A stretch of DNA of 64,000 nucleotides from Hydractinia symbiolongicarpus (taxonomy: Eukaryota > Cnidaria > Hydrozoa > Anthoathecata > Hydractiniidae), in the NCBI RefSeq assembly GCF_029227915.1, contig NC_079879.1, forward strand, positions 11,534,001 through 11,598,000. The letters are read 5' to 3'. A model generated the notes under the pieces. That model was not told the origin of the DNA and did not search any database. It saw only the letters and a program-made list of their open reading frames with translations. A program made the position numbers and the translations under genes. Shown here piece by piece: positions 1 through 11,501 of this stretch. Position 1 is the first letter of the stretch; the number at the start of each line of letters is the position of its first letter.

Positions 1-993
1 ATGGTGAAAAAATTTCATTCTTTTAGCTAAATGTTCCCGACCCCCAACCGAATCGAAAAATTTCGAAATTGACGAATACCGTAGAGATGATACATACCTT
101 AAACTCAGGGACCTAGAAATAGTGTGAGTTTTTTTATCTGTAACCTGTTCAACATTGCGTACAGAGGCCATAATGCGCGTGTTTTTATTGCTTATGGTGT
201 TTATTCATTTGCTCGTGCTGCGCATGTGCGGGAATTACTGAACACCTCGATGACACAGATAAACTGGGGAAGCGCTCAGAAATTAAAACTGGAATGACCG
301 TGGTTACAAAATCGCTTCAGTGTAATCAAAATAAAAGTAGGACTGTTCGTATTCTATCTACTTTGAGGAGACATCTCGGGTGAAAAAAAGATGATCATCA
401 AACAAACAATCCGTAAAGAGATACTGGAGTTACTTCTTGCTGCTCGACAATGATGACTATACAGAGATTTTTAGGCAACAAATCCGTTAATTCAACAATT
501 CTCTCAATGCACTCTTGCCAGCATAGCTTGTTAGTATTTGCTTAAGATTGCACCTTAATTATCAGGAAGCGCGAACTTAGTACGACAAAGATGACTGTAC
601 TACAAAGCTTTTACTCATAAGAACGCTCAACATACCAAGATACTTCATCAAACGTTCTTGACTTTCCCGATTTGAATTTTCAAAATGTTCTTAAATTGTT
701 TTTAACTTTCTCCTTATTTTGCAAATTTTGAACTTTAGAGGAGAATTTCAGTGCAACGATATAAGAAGCTGTAACCTTCTCTGAAAACACGGGTATGCTT
801 AGGGAAGACGTACTTTTCAAGACCTGGCCTGTCAAACGTTTGCGCAATGCAAGATTTCCGATGGAAAACTGCAACGGGTGTTTGTCTGGACTGAGAAAAC
901 TGAGTCTACGATGTCCGCGCAGTACCGACGCATTCATAATAATACTCAGTGCTTTCCAGTATTGACAAGGCCTTTAATCTTCTCAACAAGATC
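1..993. repeat. Unit 1, L, left end cut by window
   Basis: Begins at offset 70 of the head; class A, tail I, ends ACAAG. Private changes are GCCAGCATAG, CAAAGCTTTT and GATATAAG. Confidence 0.93.
36..49 (-). other. G-rich motif present once per unit head (representative copy, unit 1)
   Basis: The minus strand reads GGTTGGGGGTCGGG, which can be split into four GG runs with loops of one or two bases. This could allow a two-tetrad quadruplex. It is kept in most units; units 2 and 3 carry GATCCCC, and unit 20 CTAGCCCC. Confidence 0.35.
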
Positions 994-1302
994 TTAACTT
1001 TCGGAGTCGAGTTCCAAATGTACGTATGGAGTGGTTCCTCGGGAATCTGCGTGACACCTCACATGGTGAAAAAAATTCATTCTTTTAGCTAAATGTTCCC
1101 GATCCCCAACCGAATCGAAAAATTTCGAAATTGACGAATACCGTAGAGATGATACATACCTTAAACTCAGGGACCTAGAAATAGTGTGAGTTTTTTTATC
1201 TGTAACCTGTTCAACATTGCGTACAGAGGCCATAATGCGCGTGTTTTTATTGCTTATGGTGTTTATTCATTTGCTCGTGCTGCGCATGTGCGGGAATTAC
1301 TG

Positions 1303-1676
1303 AACACCTCGATGACACAGATAAACTGGGGAAGCGCTCAGAAATTAAAACTGGAATGACCGTGGTTACAAAATCGCTTCAGTGTAATCAAAATAAAAGT
1401 AGGACTGTTCGTATTCTATCTACTTTGAGGAGACATCTCGGGTGAAAAAAAGATGATCATCAAACAAACAATCCGTAAAGAGATACTGGAGTTACTTCTT
1501 GCTGCTCGACAATGATGACTATACAGAGATTTTTAGGCAACAAATCCGTTAATTCAACAATTCTCTCAATGCACTCTTGCCTGCATAGCTTGTTAGTATT
1601 TGCTTAAGATTGCACCTTAATTATCAGGAAGCGCGAACTTAGTACGACAAAGATGACTGTACTACAAGGCTTTTAC
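1303..1676. repeat. L-only 374-bp segment (representative copy, unit 2)
   Basis: Every L unit has this segment between head and body and no S unit does. It begins AACACCTCGATG after ATTACTG and ends GGCTTTTAC before TCATAAG. I see no terminal inverted repeats, target-site duplication or poly-A end that would mark it as a mobile element. It contains the 10-bp perfect palindrome GATGATCATC at 1452-1461. It has no reading frame of note. Confidence 0.9.
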
Positions 1677-1730
1677 TCATAAGAACGCTCAACATACCAA
1701 GATACTTCATCAAACGTTCTTGACTTTCCC

Positions 1731-1811
1731 GATTTGAATTTTCAAAATGTTCTTAAATTGTTTTTAACTTTCTCCTTATTTTGCAAATTTTGAACTTTAG
1801 AGGAGAATTTC
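1731..1811. repeat. AT-rich segment of the body (representative copy, unit 2)
   Basis: A run of short A and T tracts (AATTTT, AAAAT, TTAAATT, TTTTTAA, TTATTTT, AAATTTT) at loosely helical spacing. The matching S segment is at 3481-3552 in unit 4, with the same character despite many base differences. Possibly intrinsically curved DNA; this is inference. Confidence 0.4.
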
Positions 1812-2055
1812 AGTGCAACGATAAAAGAAGCTGTAACCTTCTCTGAAAACACGGGTATGCTTAGGGAAGACGTACTTTTCAAGACCTGGCCTGTCAAACG
1901 TTTGCGCAATGCAAGATTTCCGATGGAAAACTGCAACGGGTGTTTGTCTGGACTGAGAAAACTGAGTCTACGATGTCCGCGCAGTACCGACGCATTCATA
2001 ATAATACTCAGTGCTTTCCAGTATTGACAAGGCCTTTAATCTTCTCAACAAGATC

Positions 2056-3117
2056 TTAACTTTCGGAGTCGAGTTCCAAATGTACGTATGGAGTGGTTCC
2101 TCGGGAATCTGCGTGACACCTCACATGGTGAAAAAAATTCATTCTTTTAGCTAAATGATCCCGATCCCCAACCGAATCGAAAAATTTCGAAATTGACGAA
2201 TACCGTAGAGATGATACATACCTTAAACTCAGGGACCTAGAAATAGTGTGAGTTTTTTTATCTGTAACCTGTTCAACATTGCGTACAGAGGCCATAATGC
2301 GCGTGTTTTTATTGCTTATGGTGTTTATTCATTTGCTCGTGCTGCGCATGTGCGGGAATTACTGAACACCTCGATGACACAGATAAACTGGGGAAGCGCT
2401 CAGAAATTAAAACTGGAATGACCGTGGTTACAAAATCGCTTCAGTGTAATCAAAATAAAAGTAGGACTGTTCGTATTCTATCTACTTTGAGGAGACATCT
2501 CGGGTGAAAAAAAGATGATCATCAAACAAACAATCCGTAAAGAGATACTGGAGTTACTTCTTGCTGCTCGACAATGATGACTATACAGAGATTTTTAGGC
2601 AACAAATCCGTTAATTCAACAATTCTCTCAATGCACTCTTGCCTGCATAGCTTGTTAGTATTTGCTTAAGATTGCACCTTAATTATCAGGAAGCGCGAAC
2701 TTAGTACGACAAAGATGACTGTACTACAAGGCTTTTACTCATAAGAACGCTCAACATACGAAGATACTTCATCAAACGTTCTTGACTTTCCCGATTTGAA
2801 TTTTCAAAATGTTCTTAAATTGTTTTTAACTTTCTCCTTATTTTGCAAATTTTGAACTTTAGAGGAGAATTTCAGTGCAACGATAAAAGAAGCTGTAACC
2901 TTCTCTGAAAACACGGGTATGCTTAGGGAAGACGTACTTTTCAAGACCTGGCCTGTCAAACGTTTGCGCAATGCAAGTTTTCCGATGAAAAACTGCAACG
3001 GGTGCTTGTCTGGACCGAGAAAACTGAGTGTACGATGTCCGCGCAGTACCGACGCATTCATAATGATACTCAGTGCTTCCCAGTATTGACAAGGCCTTTA
3101 ATCTTCTCAACATGATC
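2056..3117. repeat. Unit 3, L, 1062 bp
   Basis: Head A with AAATGATCCCGATC; tail II with GAGTGTACG; ends ACATG. ACATACGAAG in the body recurs only in unit 64. Confidence 0.96.
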
Positions 3118-3860
3118 TTAACTTTCGGAGTCGAGTTCCAAATGTACGTATGGAGTGGTTCCTCGGGATTCTGCGTGACACCTCACATGGTGAAAAAAAC
3201 TCATTCTTTTAGCTAAATGTTCCCGACCCCCAACCTAATCGAAAAATAACGAAATTGACGAATACCGTAGAGATGATACATACCTTAAACTCAGGGACCT
3301 AGAAATAGTGTGAGTTTTTTTATCTGTAACCTGTTCAACATTGCCTACAGAGGCCATAATGTGCGTGTTTTTATTGCTTATGGTGTTGATTCATTTGCTC
3401 GTGCTGCGCATGTGCGAGAATTACTGTCATAAGAACGCTTAGCATGCCAAAATACCTCAGCACACGTTGTTAACTTTCCCGATTTAAAATTTCAAAATGT
3501 TCACAAGTTGTTTAAAACTTTATTCCTGTTTTGCCAGTTTTGAACTTTAAAGGAGAAATTCAGTGCAACGCTAAAAGAAGCAGAAATCTTTGACCATCCT
3601 TGGGACTGCTGCAGAAGCAAGGTAAAACTTGTAAGCAGTAACCTTCTCTAGGAACACGGGTATGCTTAGGAAAGACGTGCTTTTTAAGACCTGTCCTGTG
3701 TGAGGAATGCCCAATCCAAGATTTCCGATGGAAAACTGCAACGGGTGTTTGTCTGGACTGAGAAAACTGAGTCTACGATGTCCGCGCAGTACCGACGCAT
3801 TCATAATGACACTCAGTGCTTCCCAGTATTGACAAGGCCTTTAATCTTCTCAACAAGGTC
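3118..3860. repeat. Unit 4, S, 743 bp
   Basis: Head T, tail I. AACCTAATCG near 3235 puts a stop in the minus-strand 79-codon frame. Ends ACAAGGTC, which destroys the AGATCT palindrome. Reference S copy. Confidence 0.96.
3582..3636. repeat. S-only 55-bp segment (representative copy, unit 4)
   Basis: Every S unit has it and no L unit does, except that I did not assess the truncated unit at the right edge. It is bounded by the direct repeat AAGCAG (3578-3583 and 3633-3638). L has a single AAGCTG at this place. Loss from L by slippage between the repeats, or gain in S, are both possible. Confidence 0.88.
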
Positions 3861-4919
3861 TTAACTTTCGGAGTCGAGTTCCAAATGTACGTATGGAGTG
3901 GTTCCTCGGGAATCTGCGTGACACCTCACATGGTGAAAAAATTTCATTCTTTTAGCTAAATGTTCCCGACCCCCAACCGAATCGAAAAATTTCGAAATTG
4001 ACGAATACCGTAGAGATGATACATACCTTAAACTCAGGGACCTAGAAATAGTGTGAGTTTTTTTATCTGTAACCTGTTCAACATTGCGTACAGAGGCCAT
4101 AATGCGCGTGTTTTTATTGCTTATGGTGTTTATTCATTTGCTCGTGCTGCGCATGTGCGGGAATTACTGAACACCTCGATGACACAGATAAACTGGGGAA
4201 GCGCTCAGAAATTAAAACTGGAATGACCGTGGTTACAAAATCGCTTCAGTGTAATCAAAATAAAAGTAGGACTGTTCGTATTCTATCTACTTTGAGGAGA
4301 CATCTCGGGTGAAAAAAAGATGATCATCAAACAAACAATCCGTAAAGAGATACTGGAGTTACTTCTTGCTGCTCGACAATGATGACTATACAGAGATTTT
4401 TAGGCAACAAATCCGTTAATTCAACAATTCTCTCAATGCACTCTTGCCTGCATAGCTTAGTATTTGCTTAAGATTGCACCTTAATTATCAGGAAGCGCGA
4501 ACTTAGTACGACAAAGATGACTGTACTACAAGGCTTTTACTCATAAGAACGCTCAACATACCAAGATACTTCATCAAACATTCTTGACTTTCCCGATTTG
4601 AATTTTCAAAATGTTCTTAAATTGTTTTTAACTTTCTCCTTATTTTGCAAATTTTGAACTTTAGAGGAGAATTTCAGTGCAACGATAAAAGAAGCTGTAA
4701 CCTTCTCTGAAAACACGGGTATGCTTAGGGAAGACGTACTTTTCAAGACCTGGCCTGTCAAACGTTTGCGCAATGCAATTTTTCCGATGAAAAACTGCAA
4801 CGGGTGCTTGTCTGGACCGAGAAAACTGAGTGTACGATGTCCCTGCAGTCCCGCTGCGATCATAATGATACTCAGTGCTTCCCAGCATTGACAAGGCCCT
4901 TAATCTTCTCAACATGATC
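3861..4919. repeat. Unit 5, L, 1059 bp
   Basis: Head A, tail III with GAGTGTACG, ends ACATG. A 3-bp loss near 4458 turns CTTGTTAG into CTTAG. Confidence 0.95.
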
Positions 4920-5662
4920 TTAACTTTCGGAGTCTAGTTCCAAATGTACGTATGGAGTGGTTCCTCGGGATTCTGCGTGACACCTCACATGGTGAAAAAT
5001 ATTCATTCTTTGAGCTAAATCTTCCCGACCCCCAACCGAATCGAAAAATAACGAAATTGACGAATACCGTAGAGATGATACATACCTTAAACTCAGGGAC
5101 CTAGATATAGTGTGAGTTTTTTTATCTGTAACCTGTTCAACATTGCCTACAGAGGCCATAATGTGCATGTTTTTATTGCTTATGGTGTTGATTCATTTGC
5201 TCGTGCTGCGCATGTGCGAGAATTACTGTCATAAGAACGCTTAGCATGCCAAAATACCTCAGCACACGTTGTTAACTTTCCCGATTTCAAATTTCAAAAT
5301 GTTCACAAGTTGTTTAAAACTTTATTCCTGTTTTGCCAGTTTTGAACTTTAAAGGAGAAATTCAGTGCAACGCTAAAAGAAGCAGAAATCTTTGACCATC
5401 CTTGGGACTGCTGCAGAAGCAAGGTAAAACTTGTAAGCAGTAACCTTCTCTAGGAACACGGGTATGCTTAGGAAAGACGTGCTTTTTAAGACCTGTCCTG
5501 TGTGAGGAATGCCCAATCCAAGATTTCCGATGGAAAACTGCAACGGTTGTTTGTCTGGACTGAGAAAACTGAGTCTACGATGTCCGCGCAGTACCGACGC
5601 ATTCATAATGACACTCAGTGCTTCCCAGTATTGACAAGGCCTTTAATCTTCTCAACAAGATC
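4920..5662. repeat. Unit 6, S, 743 bp
   Basis: Head T with GAGTCTAG and AATATTCATTC, the combination that follows a tail III. Private CTTTGAGC and ACGGTTGTTTG. Confidence 0.95.
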
Positions 5663-6405
5663 TTAACTTTCGGAGTCGAGTTCCAAATGTACGTATGGAG
5701 TGGTTCCTCGGGAATCTGCGTGACACCTCACATGATGAAAAAAATTCATTCTTTTAGCTAAATGTTCCCGACCCCCAACCGAATCGAAAAATTTCGAAAT
5801 TGACGAATACCGTAGAGATGATACATACCTTAAACTCAGGGACCTAGAAATAGTGTGAGTTTTTTTATCTGTAACCTGTTCAACATTGCCTACAGAGGCC
5901 ATAATGTGCGTGTTTTTATTGCTTATGGTGTTGATTCATTTGCTCGTGCTGCGCATGTGCGAGAATTACTGTCATAAGAACGCTTAGCATGCCAAAATAC
6001 CTCAGCACACGTTGTTAACTTTCCCGATTTAAAATTTCAAAATGTTCACAAGTTGTTTAAAACTTTATTCCTGTTTTGCCAGTTTTGAACTTTAAAGGAG
6101 AAATTCAGTGCAACGCTAAAAGAAGCAGAAATCTTTGACCATCCTTGGGACTGCTGCAGAAGCCAGGTAAAACTTGTAAGCAGTAACCTTCTCTAGGAAC
6201 ACGGGTATGCTTAGGAAAGACGTGCTTTTTAAGACCTGTCCTGTGTGAGGAATGCCCAATCCAAGATTTCCGATGGAAAACTGCAACGGGTGTTTGTCTG
6301 GACTGAGAAAACTGAATCTACGATGTCCGCGCAGTACCGACGCATTCATAATGACACTCAGTGCTTCCCAGTATTGACAAGGCCTTTAATCTTCTCAACA
6401 AGATC
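5663..6405. repeat. Unit 7, S, 743 bp, hybrid head
   Basis: Head starts as class A (GGGAATCTG, AATTTCG) and ends as class T (TTGCCTAC, GTTGATTC). CATGATGAAA is shared with units 9 and 16. GCCAGGTAAAAC in the S-only segment; private CTGAATCTACG. Confidence 0.95.
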
Positions 6406-7148
6406 TTAACTTTCGGAGTCGAGTTCCAAATGTACGTATGGAGTGGTTCCTCGGGATTCTGCGTGACACCTCACATGGTGAAAAAAATTCATTCTTTTAG
6501 CTAAATGTTCCCGACCCCCAACCGAATCGAAAAATAACGAAATTGACGAATGCCGTAGAGATGATACATACCTTAAACTCAGGGACCTAGATATAGTGTG
6601 AGTTTTTTTATCTGTAACCTGTTCAACATTGCCTACAGAGGCCATAATGTGCGTGTTTTTATTGCTTATGGTGTTTATTCATTTGCTCGTGCTGCGCATG
6701 TGCGAGAATTACTGTCATAAGAACGCTTAACATGCCAAAATACCTCAGCACACGTTGTTAACTTTCCCGATTTCAAATTTCGAAATGTTCACAAGTTGTT
6801 TAAAACTTTATTCCTGTTTTGCCAGTTTTGAACTTTAAAGGAGAAATTCAGTGCAACGCTAAAAGAAGCAGAAATCTTTGACCATCCTTGGGACTGCTGC
6901 AGAAGCAAGGTAAAACTTGTAAGCAGTAACCTTCTCTAGGAACACGGGTATGCTTAGGAAAGACGTGCTTTTTAAGACCTGTCCTGTGTGAGGAATGCCC
7001 AATCCAAGATTTCCGATGGAAAACTGCAACGGGTGTTTGTCTGGACTGAGAAAACTGAGTCTACGATGTCCGCAGAGTACCGACGCATTCATAATGACAC
7101 TCAGTGCTTCCCAGTATTGACAAGGCCTTTAATCTTCTCAACAAGATC
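6406..7148. repeat. Unit 8, S, 743 bp
   Basis: Head T with GAATGCCG and GATATAG, but GTGTTTATTC of class A. Private TTTCGAAATG in the body and CCGCAGAGTACC in the tail. Confidence 0.95.
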
Positions 7149-7891
7149 TTAACTTTCGGAGTCGAGTTCCAAATGTACGTATGGAGTGGTTCCTCGGGAA
7201 TCTGCGTGACACCTCACATGATGAAAAAAATTCATTCTTTTAGCTAAATGTTCCCGACCCCCAACCGAATCGAAAAATTTCGAAATTGACGAATTCCGTA
7301 GAGATGATACATACCTTAAACTCAGGGACCTAGAAATAGTGTGAGTTTTTATATCTGTAACCTGTTCAACATTGCCTACAGAGGCCATAATGTGCGTGTT
7401 TTTATTGCTTATGGTGTTGATTCATTTGCTCGTGCTGCGCATGTGCGAGAATTACTGTCATAAGAACGCTTAGCATGCCAAAATCCCTCAGCACACATTG
7501 TTAACTTTCCCGATTTAAAATTTCAAAATGTTCACAAGTTGTTTAAAACTTTATTCCTGTTTTGCCAGTTTTGAACTTTAAAGGAGAAATTCAGTGCAAC
7601 GCTAAAAGAAGCAGAAATCTTTGACCATCCTTGGGACTGCTGCAGAAGCCAGGTAAAACTTGTAAGCAGTAACCTTCTCTAGGAACACGGGTATGCTTAG
7701 GAAAGACGTGCTTTTTAAGACCTGTCCTGTGTGAGGAATGCCCAATCCAAGATTTCCGATGGAAAACTGCAACGGGTGTTTGTCTGGACTGAGAAAACTG
7801 AGTCTACGATGTCCGCGCAGTACCGACGCATTCATAATGACACTCAGTGCTTCCCAGTATTGACAAGGCCTTTAATCTTCTCAACAAGATC
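7149..7891. repeat. Unit 9, S, 743 bp, hybrid head
   Basis: Same A-to-T hybrid head as unit 7, with CATGATG. Private GAATTCCG and AATCCCTCAG. TTTTTATATCTG recurs in unit 19. Confidence 0.95.
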
Positions 7892-8634
7892 TTAACTTTC
7901 GGAGTCGAGTTCCAAATGTACGTATGGAGTGGTTCCTCGGGATTCTGCGTGACACCTCACATGGTGAAAAAAATTCATTCTTTTAGCTAAATGTTCCCGA
8001 CCCCCAACCGAATCGAAAAATAACGAAATTGACGAATGCCGTAGAGATGATACATACCTTAAACTCAGGGACCTAGATATAGTGTGAGTTTTTTTATCTG
8101 TAACCTGTTCAACATTGCCTACAGAGGCCATAATGTGCGTGTTTTTATTGCTTATGGTGTTGATTCATTTGCTCGTGCTGCGCATGTGCGAAAATTACTG
8201 TCATAAGAACGCTTAGCATGCCAAAATACCTCAGCACACGTTGTTAACTTTCCCGATTTAAAATTTCAAAATGTTCACAAGTTGTTTAAAACTTTATTCC
8301 TGTTTTGCCAGTTTTGAACTTTAAAGGAGAAATTCAGTGCAACGCTAAAAGAAGCAGAAATCTTTGACCATCCTTGGGACTGCTGCAGAAGCCAAGTAAA
8401 ACTTGTAAGCAGTAACCTTCTCTAGGAACACGGGTATGCTTAGGAAAGACGTGCTTTTTAAGACCTGTCCTGTGTGAGGAATGCCCAATCCAAGATTTCC
8501 GATGGAAAACTGCAACGGGTGCTTGTCTGGACCGAGAAAACTGAGTCTACGATGTCCGCGCAGTACCGACGCATTCATAATGATACTCAGTGCTTCCCAG
8601 TATTGACAAGGCCTTTAATCTTCTCAACAAGATC
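7892..8634. repeat. Unit 10, S, 743 bp
   Basis: Head T with GAATGCCG and GATATAG. Private GCGAAAATT. An S body with a CTTGTCTGGACCG tail otherwise typical of L, so its tail is a switch product. Confidence 0.95.
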
Positions 8635-9696
8635 TTAACTTTCGGAGTCGAGTTCCAAATGTACGTATGGAGTGGTTCCTCGGGAATCTGCGTGACACCT
8701 CACATGGTGAAAAAAATTTATTCTTTTAGCTAAATGTTCCCGACCCCCAACCGAATCGAAAAATTTCGAAATTGACGAATACCGTACAGATGATACATAC
8801 CTTAAACTCAGGGACCTAGAAATAGTGTGAGTTTTTTTATCTGTAACCTGTTCAACATTGCGTACAGAGGCCATAATGCGCGTGTTTTTATTGCTTATGG
8901 TGTTGATTCATTCGCTCGTGCTGCGCATGTGCGGGAATTACTGAACACCTCGATGACACAGATAAACTGGGGAAGCGCTCAGAAATTAAAACTGGAATGA
9001 CCGTGGTTACAAAATCGCTTCAGTGTAATCAAAATAAAAGTAGGACTGTTCGTATTCTATCTACTTTGAGGAGACATCTCGGGTAAAAAAAAGATGATCA
9101 TCAAACAAACAATCCGTAAAGAGATACTGGAGTTACTTCTTGCTGCTCGACAATGATGACTATACAGAGATTTTTAGGCAACAAATCCGTTAATTCAACA
9201 ATTCTCTCAATGCACTCTTGCCTGCATAGCTTGTTAGTATTTGCTTAAGATTGCACCTTAATTATCAGGAAGCGCGAACTTAGTACGACAAAGATGACTG
9301 TACTACAAGGCTTGTACTCATAAGAACGCTCAACATACCAAGATACTTCATCAAACGTTCTTGACTTTCCCGATTTGAATTTTCAAAATGTTCTTAAATT
9401 GTTTTTAACTTTCTCCTTATTTTGCAAATTTTGAACTTTAGAGGAGAATTTCAGTGCAACGATAAAAGAAGCTGTAACCTTCTCTGAAAACACGGGTATG
9501 CTTAGGGAAGACGTACTTTTCAAGACCTGGCCTGTCAAACGTTTGCGCAATGCAAGTTTTCCGATGAAAAACTGCAACGGGTGCTTGTCTGGACCGAGAA
9601 AACTGAGTGTACGATGTCCGCGCAGTACCGACGCATTCATAATGATACTCAGTGCTTCCCAGTAATGACAAGGCCTTTAATCTTCTCAACATGATC
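8635..9696. repeat. Unit 11, L, 1062 bp
   Basis: Head A with AATTTATTC and CATTCGCTCG, both shared with unit 20. Private CGTACAGATG, CGGGTAAAAA, GGCTTGTACTC and AGTAATGAC. Tail II, ends ACATG. Confidence 0.96.
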
Positions 9697-10439
9697 TTAA
9701 CTTTCGGAGTCGAGTTCCAAATGTACGTATGGAGTGGTTCCTCGGGATTCTGCGTGACACCTCACATGGTGAAAAAAATTCAATCTTTTAGCTAAATGTT
9801 CCCGACCCCCAACCGAATCGAAAAATAACGAAATTGACGAATACCGTAGAGATGATACATACCTTAAACTCAGGGACCTAGAAATAGTGTGAGTTTTTTT
9901 ATCTGTAACCTGTTCAACATTGCCTACAGAGGCCATAATGTGCGTGTTTTTATTGCTTATGGTGTTGATTCATTTGCTCGTGCTGCGCATGTGCGAGAAT
10001 TACTGTCATAAGAACGCTTAGCATGCCAAAATACCTCAGCACACGTTGTTAACTTTCCCGATTTCAAATTTCAAAATGTTCACAAGTTGTTTAAAACTTT
10101 ATTCCTGTTTTGCCAGTTTTGAACTTTAAAGGAGAAATTCAGTGCAACGCTAAAAGAAGCAGAAATCTTTGACCATTCTTGGGACTGCTGCAGAAGCAAG
10201 GTAAAACTTGTAAGCAGTAACCTTCTCTAGGAACACGGGTATGCTTAGGAAAGACGTTCTTTTTAAGACCTGTCCTGTGTGAGGAATGCCCAATCCAAGA
10301 TTTCCGATGGAAAACTGCAACGGGTGTTTGTCTGGACTGAGAAAACTGAGTCTACGATGTCCGCGCAGTACTGACGCATTCGTAATGATACTCAGTGCTT
10401 CCCAGTATTGACAAGGCCTTTAATCTTCTCAACATGATC
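9697..10439. repeat. Unit 12, S, 743 bp
   Basis: Head T with TTCAATCTTT. GACGTTC in the body; tail ends CTGACGCATTCGTAATG then ACATG, unusual for an S unit this early in the window. Confidence 0.95.
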
Positions 10440-11501
10440 TTAACTTTCGGAGTCGAGTTTCAAATGTACGTAAGGAGTGGTTCCTCGGGAATCTGCGTGA
10501 CACCTCACATGGTGAAAAATATTCATCCTTTTAGCTAAATCTTCCCGACCCCCAACCGAATCGAAAAATAACGAAATTGACGAACACCGTAGAGATGATA
10601 CATGCCTTAAACTCAGGGACCTAGAAATAGTGTGAGTTTTTTTATCTGTAACCTGTTCAACATTGCGTACAGAGGCCATAATGCGCGTGTTTTTATTGCT
10701 TATGGTGTTTATTCATTTGCTCGTTCTGCGCATGTGCGGGAGTTACTGAACACCTCGATGACACAGATAAACTGGGGAAGCGCTCAGAAATTAAAACCGG
10801 AATGACCGTGGTTACAAAATCGCTTCAGTATAATCAAAATAAAAGTAGGACTGTTCGTATTCTATCTACTTTGAGAAGACATCTCGGGTGAAAAAAAGAT
10901 GATCATCAAACAAACAATCCGTAAAGAGATACTGGAGTTACTTCTTGCTGCTCGACAATGATGACTATACAGAGATTTTTAGGCAACAAATCCGTTAATT
11001 CAACAATTCTCTCAATGCACTCTTGCCTGCATAGCTTGTTAGTATTTGCTTAAGATTGCACCTTAATTATCAGGAAGCGCGAACTTAGTACGACAAAGAT
11101 GACTGTACTACAAGGCTTTTACTCATAAGAACGCTCAACATACCAAGATACTTCATCAAACGTTCTTGACTTTCCCGATTTGAATTTTCAAAATGTTCTT
11201 AAATTGTTTTTAACTTTCTCCTTATTTTGCAAATTTTGAACTTTAGAGGAGAATTTCAGTGCAACGATAAAAGAAGCTGTAACCTTCTCTGAAAACACGG
11301 GTATGCTCAGGGAAGACGTACTTTTCAAGACCTGGCCTGTCAAACGTTTACGCAATGCAATTTTTCCGATGAAAAACTGCAACGGGTGCTTGTCTGGACC
11401 GAGAAAACTGAGTGTACGATGTCCCTGCAGTCCCGCTGCGATCATAATGATACTCAGTGCTTCCCAGCATTGACAAGGCCCTTAATCTTCTCAACATGAT
11501 C
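10440..11501. repeat. Unit 13, L, 1062 bp
   Basis: Head mixes GGGAATCTG with AATAACG, plus GTACGTAAGG, CATCCTTTTAG, GAACACCG and CATGCCTT, all shared with unit 28. Also shares CAGTATAATC, TTGAGAAG and GCTCAGGG with it. Private CTCGTTCTG and GGGAGTTACTG. Tail III. Confidence 0.95.

Larger units (their letters stand above)
994..2055. repeat. Unit 2, L, 1062 bp
   Basis: Head A, tail I, ends ACAAG. Close to unit 1. GATCCCC in the head is shared only with unit 3. Useful as a reference L copy. Confidence 0.96.

Noticed and set aside
994-1025. Minus-strand AACTCGACTCC as a Pol III B box of a tRNA-derived element
   Set aside because: It matches most consensus positions, but I found no convincing A box at the right distance, no T-run terminator and no SINE-like tail.
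1209-1233. Signals such as TATCTGTAACC or GGTATGT (minus strand) as promoter or splice sites
   Set aside because: Too short and common; no transcript evidence in the sequence.
1303-1676. L-only block as a transposon
   Set aside because: No terminal repeats, target-site duplication or coding capacity visible.
1742-2295. Minus-strand frames of 85 and 79 codons as real genes
   Set aside because: They recur in every repeat because the DNA is homogenised, are broken in about one unit in seven, and show no domain or signal peptide I recognise.
2859-3113. Overlapping 84-codon minus-strand frame seen in a few L units (also near 4661, 9438, 24263)
   Set aside because: It lies on the same strand in another frame over the 85-codon one and exists only where GAGTGTACG replaces GAGTCTACG, so it is chance.
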